Below are positions 1-7,146 of a stretch of DNA of 10,000 bases, in pieces. The DNA comes from DATKQI01 sp035532755. Lineage in GTDB: Bacteria; Pseudomonadota; Alphaproteobacteria; Acetobacterales; Acetobacteraceae. The position numbers were made by a program, and so were the translations under genes. Under the pieces are notes generated by a model. That model did not search any database, had not been told where the DNA came from, and was given only the letters and a program-made list of their open reading frames with translations. Position 1 is the first letter of the stretch. Each line of letters opens with the position of its first letter. The DNA is taken from assembly GCA_035532755.1 (NCBI GenBank), contig DATKQI010000152.1:1-10000 (forward strand). The letters are read 5' to 3'.

Positions 1-180
1 TTCCAGCATGTCCTTCATCAGGTAGATGCGCCCACGCGGCGAATCGAGTTCGTCGCCCAGCAGCACGAACGTCGGGCAGGTCGCGGTGCAGAACCCGCAA
101 TGCACGCACGTCCGCAGCACCTGGTTCGCCGCGGCGGTGCCGGGGTCGCGCAACTGCTCGGCGGTGAAATTCGTCTGCAT
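1..180 (-). CDS. glcF: Glycolate oxidase iron-sulfur subunit GlcF, N-terminal 60 residues (gene continues beyond the left edge)
   Basis: GlcF is the iron-sulfur subunit of the membrane-associated glycolate dehydrogenase complex GlcDEF; it relays electrons from the GlcD flavin towards the respiratory chain. Only the N-terminus (MQTNFTAEQLRDP...) is present. It contains a ferredoxin-type 4Fe-4S motif, C25-x2-C28-x2-C31-x3-C35-P36, followed by LLGDELDSPRGRIYLMKDML (41-60), which is typical of GlcF and related CCG-domain subunits. The ATG at 180-178 lies one base after the glcE stop (184-182), and a GAGG ribosome binding site (190-187) sits inside the end of glcE, so translation is probably coupled. 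The second cluster motif and the CCG domains would lie outside the window. A lactate-utilisation (LutA-like) subunit is an alternative in isolation, but the glcD-glcE context decides for GlcF. Confidence 0.93.
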   Translation of the reverse strand, partial: MQTNFTAEQLRDPGTAAANQVLRTCVHCGFCTATCPTFVLLGDELDSPRGRIYLMKDMLE

Positions 181-181
181 C

Positions 182-1356
182 TCAGACCTCGCCATGAAGG
201 CGGCCGGGATTGAGAATCCCGGACGGATCGAAGGCGGCTTTCACCCGTGCACCGATGCGCGCCAGCGCCGGCGGCTCGGGCGGTATCACCGCCACGGCCT
301 CGCGCAGCGCGTCCGGCGCGCGCAGCAAAGTCCAGGTGCCCTGCCCGGCCTGGGCGGCCGCCATTACCGCGCCATGCGCCGCCTCGGTGGCCGGGCCGGC
401 GATCCATACCAGGCCGCCGCCCCAATCCAGGAACCCGGCCGCGCCGAACGCCCGCTCCACCGCCCCCAGCACGCCCGCCCCCGCCGATGGCCGCACCGAG
501 ACGCGCCAGATCGCATCGTCCCACCCGGCAGCCAAGGGCACCGCGTCCCGCACCTCGCGCCAGATCGCGCGGCTGGCGGGATCGTCGAGGATTTCCGCCG
601 GGCCGAATGCCGCGAGATCATCGCGCAGCCGCCCGGTGCGATAGGCCACGGAAGGCGCGAACTCCTCGATCCGCGCGAGCGCGGCCGGCCCGCCATCGAA
701 CCGCGGCAGCCAGCACGCCGCCGACACGCTGAACGGGGAGCCCAGCGCGGCAGACAGCACCGCCACCCCCCGCGCGGCATCCACCCCCCGCACCACGACC
801 GTCCCCACCGCCTCCGGCGCGGGCAATACCTTCAACGTGATCTCTGTGATCACCGCGAGCGTGCCATGGCTGCCGGTCAGCAATTTGCACAGATCAAGAC
901 CTGTAACATTTTTCAGCACACGCCCGCCGGAGTGTAATATCTCGCCCGCGCCGTTCACGGCCCGGATGCCGATCACATGGTCCCGCATCGCCCCCCAGGC
1001 CACGCGCCGCGGCCCGGACAGGTTCGTCGCCACCACCCCGCCCAATGTCTGGACGCCGGCGCCCAGCAGCACCGACAAATCCGGCGGTTCGGCGATCAGG
1101 TGCTGGCCGGATGCCGCAAGCTTGGCCTCGACCTCCGGCAATGGCGTGCCGGCCCGGGCGCTGATGACCAGTTCCTTCGGCGAATGCAGGGTGATGCCGG
1201 TGTGGCCGCGGGTGGAGATCGCCCGCATCGCGTGCACCGGGCGCAGCATGCCGGCCTTGGTGCCGTGGCCGCAGACGAACAGCGGCTGCCGCCCGGCCTG
1301 GGCCGCCTTGATCACGGCGGAGAACCCGGCCTCGTCGGCCGGCGCCACCTGCTCCA

Positions 1357-1360
<4 letters not shown>
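182..1360 (-). CDS. glcE: Glycolate oxidase FAD-binding subunit GlcE
   Basis: GlcE is the second flavin-type subunit of glycolate dehydrogenase, which converts glycolate to glyoxylate. The 392-residue product is somewhat longer than the roughly 350 residues of E. coli GlcE. Visible motifs are GHGTK (31-35, the FAD pyrophosphate loop, usually GGGTK), GITLHSPKELVISARAGTPL (55-74), SGPRRVAWGAMRDHVIG (115-131), KNVTGLDLCKLLTGSHGTLA (150-169) and a C-terminal FDPSGILNPGRL (377-388), together a PCMH-type FAD-binding domain. The start is one of two tandem ATG codons (1360 or 1357); the first overlaps the glcD stop as ATGA, so translation is probably coupled. The open frame continues upstream of 1360, but that part is glcD read in another frame. 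I see no frameshift. The subunit call rests on motifs plus operon order. Confidence 0.93.
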
Positions 1361-2799
<1,439 letters not shown>

Positions 2800-2807
2800 C
2801 GCACCCA

Positions 2808-2823
2808 CTCCCCTTCCAGGGAG
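2808..2823 (-). promoter_or_regulatory. Small hairpin covering the glcD ribosome binding site
   Basis: On the minus strand CTCCC (2823-2819) can pair with GGGAG (2812-2808) across the loop TGGAAG. The right arm is most of the GGGGAG Shine-Dalgarno sequence of glcD. The stem has only five pairs, so it would be a modest brake on initiation or simply chance in GC-rich DNA. Confidence 0.3.
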
Positions 2824-2855
2824 AAGATGGCGCGGACGCATCGTTCCGGCAAGAC

Positions 2856-2892
2856 GAAGCGCGCCCCGGACCAGGGGCCCGGGGCGCGCTTC
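2856..2892 (-). terminator. Hairpin terminator downstream of rpmJ
   Basis: A perfect 14-bp inverted repeat has arms at 2856-2869 and 2879-2892 (GAAGCGCGCCCCGG and its complement) and a 9-base loop. It lies 48 bases past the rpmJ stop. Read leftward it is followed by GTCTTG, a poor U-tract, so termination may be incomplete or rely on the very stable stem. On the plus strand the following bases are AACGTG, so it serves the leftward transcript. Confidence 0.72.
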
Positions 2893-2940
2893 AACGTGCT
2901 GGCAAAATCCGCTGCCGGGGCGCGGCGGCCCCGCCGTGCT

Positions 2941-3066
2941 TCAGCCCTGGCGGGCCTTCATGCGCGGGTTCTTCTTATTGATCACATAGACGCGCCCATG
3001 CCGCCGCACCACGCGACAATTCTTGTCGCGGGTCTTGGCCGAGCGAAGAGAGTTACGGACCTTCAT
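2941..3066 (-). CDS. rpmJ: 50S ribosomal protein L36 (bL36, zinc-independent type)
   Basis: This encodes a 41-residue basic ribosomal protein of the large subunit. It runs MKVRNSLRSAKTR, then NCRVVRRHGRVYVINKKNP, and ends RMKARQG, the usual alphaproteobacterial form. Only one cysteine (C17) is present. The C-x2-C...C...H zinc ribbon of the E. coli RpmJ type is absent, so this is the 'C-minus' form that does not need zinc, like E. coli YkgO. The start ATG at 3066-3064 follows a GGGG about 7 bases upstream. It is outside the large ribosomal operons, as is usual for this type, and is flanked by its own promoter and terminator, so it looks monocistronic. Confidence 0.96.
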   Translation of the reverse strand: MKVRNSLRSAKTRDKNCRVVRRHGRVYVINKKNPRMKARQG

Positions 3067-3115
3067 GACACATGCCCCAGCAAATCCGACCGGCCGCTGC
3101 CGATCCAGTTGGCGG

Positions 3116-3144
3116 CTGATAGGCAGGCTGGCGCGGCGTGTCAA
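3116..3144 (-). promoter_or_regulatory. Sigma70-type promoter of rpmJ
   Basis: On the minus strand a consensus -35 box TTGACA (3144-3139) is followed after exactly 17 bases by TATCAG (3121-3116). This would give a start near 3109 and a leader of about 43 bases before the rpmJ ATG. The -35 box contains the TGA stop codon (3143-3141) of the upstream methyltransferase-like gene. Confidence 0.75.
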
Positions 3145-4019
3145 CCCGAGCCGCCGGCCGACCCCACGGCCAGCCAGCGCACCAGCCGCAGCCGCCCCCG
3201 GCGCAGCAGCCGCAACCGTCGCAGCCATAGCTCTGCCTCCGCCACCAGCAGCGCCATTCCTGCCGGCGTTTCACGCTGCTTGTCCAGCCCGTCCAGCCGC
3301 TCGCGCCAGCCGCGCATCGCGAGCGTGGCATGGCGGGCCGAAATATCCTCGGCCACACGGACATCATAGCCGAGATCGGCCAGCACGGCGGTGATCGTCG
3401 CTTCCGTTTCGGGCAGCCCGGCGCGGCGCTCCAGCCGCAGCCAGGCGGCAACGTCCGGATCGGCCGCGTCCAGCGCCTCGGTGGCGGCGAGATCGACCAG
3501 CGCGATCTGGCCGTCCGCCCGCACCGCCCGCGCGGCCGAAGCCAGAACGGAACCGGCCGGACCGTGGCGAAGCGGCTCGATCAGCAGGGCATGATGGCAG
3601 CGACGCCGGCCGAAGGCGGGGGCGGCCGGATTCCAACGCGATACGGCCGCGCGGCGGGCAAGCCCTGCCGTGCGCCCGCGCGTGGCGGCCAGTGCCGCGA
3701 GGTCGGCATCGGCTTCGAATCCCGCCACCCATACACCAAGCTCGGCGGCGATCCGGTGCGCCGGCCCGCCGATGCCCGCCTCCAGGAGCAGCAGGGTGGA
3801 TGCGGCCGAAAGCCCGAGCGGCCGGGCGAGCCGAAGCACCTCCTCCGCGCCGCCGGGCAACAGGAAACCCTCTCCCCAGAGCTGCTCGGCCAAGGCGATG
3901 CGGGCCGATGGCCATGCCACGCCGGGGCCGGCAGCCGGCGCGGGTGCCGGAGCCACCGGCGGCAGGATGACATGATCCGGCAGCCGCCGGCCGTACCAGG
4001 TTCGCAATCTGTCCAGCAT
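3141..4019 (-). CDS. SAM-dependent methyltransferase-like protein
   Basis: The product has 292 residues. A class I methyltransferase core is suggested by motif I, LLLEAGIGGPAHRIAAEL (77-94), with E80-x-G-x-G-G in place of the commoner D-x-G-x-G, followed by a beta-strand ending in an acid (VAGFEAD, 98-104), which in this fold would contact the SAM ribose. Later segments resemble the remaining strands: HHALLIEPL (142-150) and DGQIALVDLA (169-178). The N-terminus is proline/alanine rich (20-31). The last 30 residues are strongly basic, with LRRLRLLRRGRLRLVRW at 266-282, which could bind membrane or nucleic acid. The ATG at 4019 has no strong ribosome binding site; I see no better in-frame start. 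The substrate is unknown. Its stop codon lies within the rpmJ promoter, and it is divergent from the small membrane protein at 4125. Confidence 0.75.
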   Translation of the reverse strand: MLDRLRTWYGRRLPDHVILPPVAPAPAPAAGPGVAWPSARIALAEQLWGEGFLLPGGAEEVLRLARPLGLSAASTLLLLEAGIGGPAHRIAAELGVWVAGFEADADLAALAATRGRTAGLARRAAVSRWNPAAPAFGRRRCHHALLIEPLRHGPAGSVLASAARAVRADGQIALVDLAATEALDAADPDVAAWLRLERRAGLPETEATITAVLADLGYDVRVAEDISARHATLAMRGWRERLDGLDKQRETPAGMALLVAEAELWLRRLRLLRRGRLRLVRWLAVGSAGGSG

Positions 4020-4067
4020 TCGCCAAGGGCCGCATGTGCCGAAGATGGCACCATGCCCGTGGAAGGA

Positions 4068-4097
4068 TTGACAAAGGGTTCGCGTGCGGCCGATGTC
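4068..4097 (+). promoter_or_regulatory. Possible promoter of the small membrane protein gene
   Basis: TTGACA (4068-4073) matches the sigma70 -35 consensus. After 18 bases there is GATGTC (4092-4097), a poor -10 that matches consensus only at its second and third bases. The position is right, with a predicted start near 4103, just ahead of the ribosome binding site at 4114-4118. The weak -10 makes this tentative. Confidence 0.35.
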
Positions 4098-4124
4098 CCC
4101 GCCGCAGATCAGCAGGAGTTCGGC

Positions 4125-4523
4125 ATGGCGCAGCAGGCACAGGGCAGCCGCATCGGCTTCCTGGCGATGACCTTCGTGGTGGTCGGTCTGGCCGGCATCT
4201 TCGCGACCTACGCCGTGCCGATCCCGCTGGTGCGCGCCATCCAGCGCGAATCCGCACTGGATGCGGCCCTCGCCACCGCACAGGCGCCCGATCCTGCAAA
4301 GGCCCTGGCCGCGCTGCGCCCACGCCTGGGCGGATCGGCCGCCGCGGTGATCTCCGGTCCATCCCCCCTGCCCGTTCGCGTCGCCGCCGAGCGCCTGCGG
4401 ATGCGCACCCAATTCCTGGCGGAAGCGAATGCCGAGGCGGGACGCATGCGGCTGCTGATCGGGGTGATCACGGTGATGGGCGCATTGTTCGGGGCCGCCA
4501 TGGTCGGCTTCGGGCGGAAATAG
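4125..4523 (+). CDS. Hypothetical two-helix inner-membrane protein
   Basis: The product has 132 residues and belongs to no family I recognise. Two hydrophobic helices are evident: residues 10-33 (FLAMTFVVVGLAGIFATYAV core) and 109-130 (LLIGVITVMGALFGAAMVGF). Between them lies an alanine-rich stretch of about 75 residues (R38-ESALDAALATAQAPDPAKAL-) with several charges, most likely outside the cytoplasmic membrane if the N-terminus is inside. I chose the ATG at 4125 because AGGAG (4114-4118) is spaced 6 bases before it; an in-frame ATG at 4053 would add 24 polar residues without a ribosome binding site and would overlap the TTGACA at 4068. Divergent from the methyltransferase-like gene with a 105-base shared upstream region. 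The hairpin at 4550-4570 may also end this transcript. Confidence 0.72.
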   Translation: MAQQAQGSRIGFLAMTFVVVGLAGIFATYAVPIPLVRAIQRESALDAALATAQAPDPAKALAALRPRLGGSAAAVISGPSPLPVRVAAERLRMRTQFLAEANAEAGRMRLLIGVITVMGALFGAAMVGFGRK

Positions 4524-4540
4524 GGCGCGCCTGCACCAGC

Positions 4541-4570
4541 AAAAAAAATGGCGGCGCACGAAGCGCCGCC
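4541..4570 (-). terminator. Intrinsic terminator of the predicted sRNA
   Basis: On the minus strand GGCGGCGC (4570-4563) pairs with GCGCCGCC (4557-4550) around the loop TTCGT, followed by one A and eight T (4548-4541). This is a textbook Rho-independent terminator and shows that a leftward transcript ends here, although no leftward protein gene lies upstream before 5814. The hairpin alone may also slow rightward transcription from the membrane protein gene, but that side lacks a U-tract. Confidence 0.88.
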
Positions 4571-4582
4571 AAGTTTAGGGAG
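4565..4582 (-). repeat. 18-bp direct repeat, copy 1 (sRNA linker and terminator arm)
   Basis: Plus-strand sequence GCCGCCAAGTTTAGGGAG occurs here and, identical and in the same orientation, at 5647-5664. In this copy the GCCGCC is part of the sRNA terminator stem and the rest is the CUCCCUAAACUU linker. The two copies flank the transglycosylase gene. Confidence 0.85.
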
Positions 4583-4634
4583 GAAACGTCCAAGAAAGCA
4601 GAAATGCGATCGGAACCGCATTGCTGCGACGCAC

Positions 4635-4663
4635 AATCTAGGATGTGCGCCTGCGGATTGCAA
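4635..4663 (-). promoter_or_regulatory. Sigma70-type promoter of the predicted sRNA
   Basis: On the minus strand TTGCAA (4663-4658) and TAGATT (4640-4635) are separated by 17 bases; each matches consensus at four of six positions. A start 7-8 bases past the -10 falls at 4628-4627, exactly where the 5' hairpin of the predicted sRNA begins. Confidence 0.6.
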
Positions 4664-4749
4664 GACTCATTTTGCAGTGCAGCAGATGTTTTTCATGCCG
4701 ACGGCCAGCGTCAACGGTTCGTTCATGATCGGCAAGCTATGGTTCGCCA

Positions 4750-5547
4750 ATGCGATGGCGGATTCTGCTCAACCGGCCTCTGTACATATCCGCCATGCAG
4801 ATTTTGGTCTTGGCGCTGTCAGCCATGCCTAGGGCGCATGCCGACACGCCCAGTGAGAGTGCGCAAGGTGCGTCCGGCGGGCAGCAATGCCGGGCGGCGA
4901 TTGCCCTGGCGGAGCGGGTTCATGCGATCCCCACGGCCCTTCTGGCAGCGATCGGCGATGTGGAGAGCGGGCGGCGCGATGCGCGGACAGGGCGGATCGA
5001 CCCCTGGCCATGGACCGTCAATGCCGAGGGGCAGGGCCATTTCTATCCCACCGAAGCCGCCGCCATCGCCGCCGTGCAGGCCTTGCAGGCGCGGGGGGTG
5101 CGGTCGATCGACGTCGGCTGCATTCAGGTGAACCTGCTGCATCATCCGCATGCCTTCGCCTCGCTCCAGCTCGCGTTCGACCCCGCCACGAATGCCGATT
5201 TCGCCGCGCGCTTTCTCCGCCGGCTGCATGCGCAGACGCAAAGCTGGCCGCAGGCGACGGCGGCCTATCATTCGGCCACGCCGGTGCTCGGGCAGCCCTA
5301 CGAGCAGAAGGTGATGCAGGTCTGGCCGAAAGAGATGCAACTGGCCGGAACCACCCCTGCCCTGGCGCAGATACGGTCCTCGTTGTCGGGTGGAGGATTC
5401 GGCGCGGGCGCGATCATGCTGTCCAACCACCCCGAACGCGCGCGGATCATTCCGCTGGCCGCCGGGCCGGGTGGCATGCACCCAGGAAAGGGCCTTGCCT
5501 CCTATCGCGCGATGCCGATCGCGATCGCAACCGTTGCCGGCGGATGA
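4750..5547 (+). CDS. Secreted lytic transglycosylase-like (SLT domain) protein
   Basis: The product has 265 residues and would be a periplasmic or envelope enzyme cleaving the MurNAc-GlcNAc bond of peptidoglycan. From the ATG at 4750 it has a signal peptide: basic MRWR, a hydrophobic core to about residue 26, and cleavage after AHA (29-31). The alternative ATG at 4795 would lose the positive n-region; neither start has a clear ribosome binding site. The SLT-like domain includes AAIGDVESGRRD (66-77) with likely catalytic E72, WPWTVNAEGQGHFYP (86-100), GVRSIDVGCIQVNLLHHP (116-133; the counterpart of the G-x-M-Q-I-N motif) and WPQATAAYHS (166-175). Two cysteines, C47 and C124, could form a disulfide. 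The C-terminal 60 residues look unordered and glycine-rich. Related alphaproteobacterial proteins accompany flagellar or secretion genes, but none is seen here. Confidence 0.82.
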   Translation: MRWRILLNRPLYISAMQILVLALSAMPRAHADTPSESAQGASGGQQCRAAIALAERVHAIPTALLAAIGDVESGRRDARTGRIDPWPWTVNAEGQGHFYPTEAAAIAAVQALQARGVRSIDVGCIQVNLLHHPHAFASLQLAFDPATNADFAARFLRRLHAQTQSWPQATAAYHSATPVLGQPYEQKVMQVWPKEMQLAGTTPALAQIRSSLSGGGFGAGAIMLSNHPERARIIPLAAGPGGMHPGKGLASYRAMPIAIATVAGG

Positions 5548-5599
5548 TCGCCACAATCAACAGATGCGTTTTACCTCTTGCCGAACAACCATGATTTCG

Positions 5600-5709
5600 C
5601 CTAAATCCCTCCATGGTGGTATCGAGCTTGTCGATGATAGCCACCAGCCGCCAAGTTTAGGGAGATCAACGCGAGGCCGATCGCGGCGGAAGGATGGGTA
5701 TTCCTTCCG
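5600..5709. other. Structured intergenic element with nested inverted repeats
   Basis: The gap between the convergent genes (5548-5813) has no supportable protein gene but several inverted repeats. CCTAAA (5600-5605) can pair with TTTAGG (5656-5661). Inside that, TGGTGG-TATC (5614-5623) pairs with GATA-g-CCACCA (5636-5646) with one bulged base. CGGAAGGA (5687-5694) pairs perfectly with TCCTTCCG (5702-5709). Copy 2 of the 18-bp repeat lies between the last two. Read leftward, the order (hairpin, then CUCCCUAAACUUGGCGGC) resembles the sRNA at 4541-4627, but there is no U-tract and I found no good promoter. It may be a decayed relative, a processed 3'UTR of the dehydrogenase mRNA, or simply structured DNA. 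Confidence 0.4.
5647..5664 (-). repeat. 18-bp direct repeat, copy 2
   Basis: This is an exact second copy of GCCGCCAAGTTTAGGGAG, 1,082 bases to the right of copy 1 and in the same orientation. Identity ends with GATC here against GAAA in copy 1, and on the left with CCA against GCG. The GCCGCC is not followed, on the minus strand, by the partner arm or U-run seen in copy 1. Confidence 0.85.
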
Positions 5710-5741
5710 AAAAGGTGGTTGAAGCTGTCGCGCATGCTCAA

Positions 5742-5766
5742 GGGGGGCCGGTTCAACCGGCCCCCT
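5742..5766. terminator. Probable bidirectional hairpin terminator between convergent genes
   Basis: GGGGGCCGG (5743-5751) pairs with CCGGCCCCC (5757-5765) around TTCAA, extended by a possible G-U pair at 5742/5766. It lies about 195 bases past the transglycosylase-like gene and 48 bases past the stop of the leftward acyl-CoA dehydrogenase. Neither side has a real U-tract, so it is a terminator by position and stem strength only. Confidence 0.6.
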
Positions 5767-5813
5767 GCCTATGTCGGGCTCGCCGTATCCAGCCTCTCCC
5801 TGGCACCCAGACA

Positions 5814-6974
5814 TCAATAACTGCGGGGCAGGCCCAATACATGTTCGGCAAGGTAGGACAGGATCAGGTTCGTGCTGATCGGCGCCACCTGATAGAGCCG
5901 TGTTTCCCGGAACTTGCGTTCGATATCGTATTCCTCGGCGAAGCCGAAGCCGCCATGGGTCTGCACCGCCGCCTCCGCCGCCGCCCAGGACGCCTCGGCG
6001 GCGAGCATCTTTGCCATGTTCGCTTCGGCGCCGCAGGGCGCACCGGCTTCGAACAGGGCAAGCCCCTGCTGCACCATCAGCGCCGCGGCGCGCATCTGCG
6101 CATAGGCCCGTGCGATCGGGAACTGGATGCCCTGGTTCTGCCCGATCGGCCGGCCGAACACGATGCGATCCTTCGCATAGGCCGTTGATCGTGCGGTGAA
6201 CCACTTCGCATCGCCGATGCATTCGGCGGCGATCAGCAGGCGCTCGGCGTTCATCCCGTCCAGGATGATGCGGAACCCCTGCCCTTCGGCGCCGAGCAGG
6301 TTGGCTGCCGGAACCACCAGATTGTCGAAGAAAACCTCGCACGAATTGTGGTTCATCATCGTGCGGATCGGGCGGATGGTGAGCCCGGGGGCCGCGCGCA
6401 TGTCCACGATGAAGGTGGACAGCCCTTCCGTCCGGCGGGCCACCTGGTCGCGCGGGGTGGTGCGGGCGAGCAGCAGCATCAGGTCCGAGTGTTCCGCGCG
6501 GCTGGTCCAGATCTTCTGGCCGTTGATCACGTAGGCATCGCCGTCCCGCCGGGCGGTGGTGCGCAGCGCGGTGGTGTCCGTGCCGCTGCCGGGCTCGGTC
6601 ACGCCGAAAGCTTGCAGGCGCAGATCACCGCTCGCGATCCCGGGCAGGAATTGCTGCTTCTGCCGGGCGGAGCCGTGCCGCAGGATCGCACCCATGGTGT
6701 ACATCTGCGCGTGGCAGGCTGCCCCGTTGCACCCGTGCTCATGGATCGTTTCCAGGATGGCCGCGGCGGCGGACAGCGTGAGCCCCGCGCCGCCATATTC
6801 CTCCGGGATCAGCGCGGCGAGATAGCCCGACTGCGTCAGCGCCGTGACGAATTCGTTGGGATAGGCGCGGGCGGCGTCCAGCTTGCGCCAGTATTCGCCG
6901 GGAAAGCGGGCGCACAGCTTGCCGACCTCGGCACGGATCTCGGCATGCGCCGCATGCTCGCCCCAATCGTCCAT
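5814..6974 (-). CDS. Acyl-CoA dehydrogenase family flavoprotein
   Basis: The product has 386 residues, the normal family length. The enzyme would introduce an alpha-beta double bond into an acyl-CoA using FAD and pass electrons to ETF in the cytosol. Motifs: FGVTEPGSGTD (123-133, signature 1, substrate and flavin contacts), VINGQKIWTSRA (149-160), NHNSCEVFFDNLVVP (208-222), R270-IVFGRPIGQNQGIQF (FAD contacts) and QTHGGFGFAEEYDIERKFRE (338-357, signature 2). The usual catalytic glutamate of the MCAD 'YEGTSEIQ' segment is missing: the region reads YQVAPISTNLI (361-371), with P365 at its place. Instead E244 in MNAERLLIA lies where isovaleryl-CoA and long-chain dehydrogenases carry theirs. The start ATG at 6974 has GGAGGA 5 bases upstream; the in-frame ATG at 7070 would add a proline-rich leader across that site. 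Substrate unknown; no partner genes adjoin it. Confidence 0.92.
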   Translation of the reverse strand: MDDWGEHAAHAEIRAEVGKLCARFPGEYWRKLDAARAYPNEFVTALTQSGYLAALIPEEYGGAGLTLSAAAAILETIHEHGCNGAACHAQMYTMGAILRHGSARQKQQFLPGIASGDLRLQAFGVTEPGSGTDTTALRTTARRDGDAYVINGQKIWTSRAEHSDLMLLLARTTPRDQVARRTEGLSTFIVDMRAAPGLTIRPIRTMMNHNSCEVFFDNLVVPAANLLGAEGQGFRIILDGMNAERLLIAAECIGDAKWFTARSTAYAKDRIVFGRPIGQNQGIQFPIARAYAQMRAAALMVQQGLALFEAGAPCGAEANMAKMLAAEASWAAAEAAVQTHGGFGFAEEYDIERKFRETRLYQVAPISTNLILSYLAEHVLGLPRSY

Positions 6975-7146
6975 CAGCGTCCTCCGGTGGGAATGCGTGG
7001 CCTGTTGCGTTCCGGCGGGATTAGGGTGCGGCGGGTTCGGCGGCAAGGGAATGGGGACAGGCGCGAGCATGCACCGTCACATAGTGTTGCAATCCCATCC
7101 CTGGCGCGCCGGGTTGTGCCGAGCATATACACTGCGTTCGTAAGCC

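Larger units (their letters stand above)
4541..4627 (-). ncRNA. Predicted small regulatory RNA with exposed anti-Shine-Dalgarno linker
   Basis: An RNA of about 87 nt is predicted on the minus strand. From the predicted 5' end it has three parts. First is a hairpin with arms GCAG (4627-4624) plus AATGCG (4622-4617) pairing with CGCATT (4608-4603) plus CTGC (4601-4598), with one C-U mismatch and the 8-base loop GTTCCGAT. Second is an unpaired linker, 4597-4571, containing TTTCCTCCCTAAACTT, whose CCUCCC is complementary to ribosome binding sites. Third is an 8-bp GC hairpin and eight U. The promoter at 4663-4635 places +1 on the first base of the 5' hairpin. Architecture of this kind (5' hairpin, CU-rich anti-SD linker, intrinsic terminator) is known from trans-acting alphaproteobacterial sRNAs; I cannot assign it to a named family. 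No protein gene on this strand overlaps it. Confidence 0.7.

Noticed and set aside
4578..4605. GGGAGG on the plus strand followed 19 bases later by ATG, suggesting a small gene upstream of the transglycosylase
   Set aside because: The spacing is too long for that ribosome binding site, and the reading frame shows no sensible protein. The GGGAGG is better explained as the complement of the sRNA anti-SD linker.
5447..5644. Possible 65-residue minus-strand protein starting at GTG 5644
   Set aside because: No ribosome binding site, and more than half of it overlaps the 3' end of the transglycosylase-like gene in antisense. No recognisable family.
4541..5815. Insertion sequence or phage attachment-site reading of the two 18-bp direct repeats
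   Set aside because: No transposase, integrase, tRNA or terminal inverted repeats are present, and copy 1 is embedded in a coherent sRNA terminator. I keep it only as an alternative in the findings.
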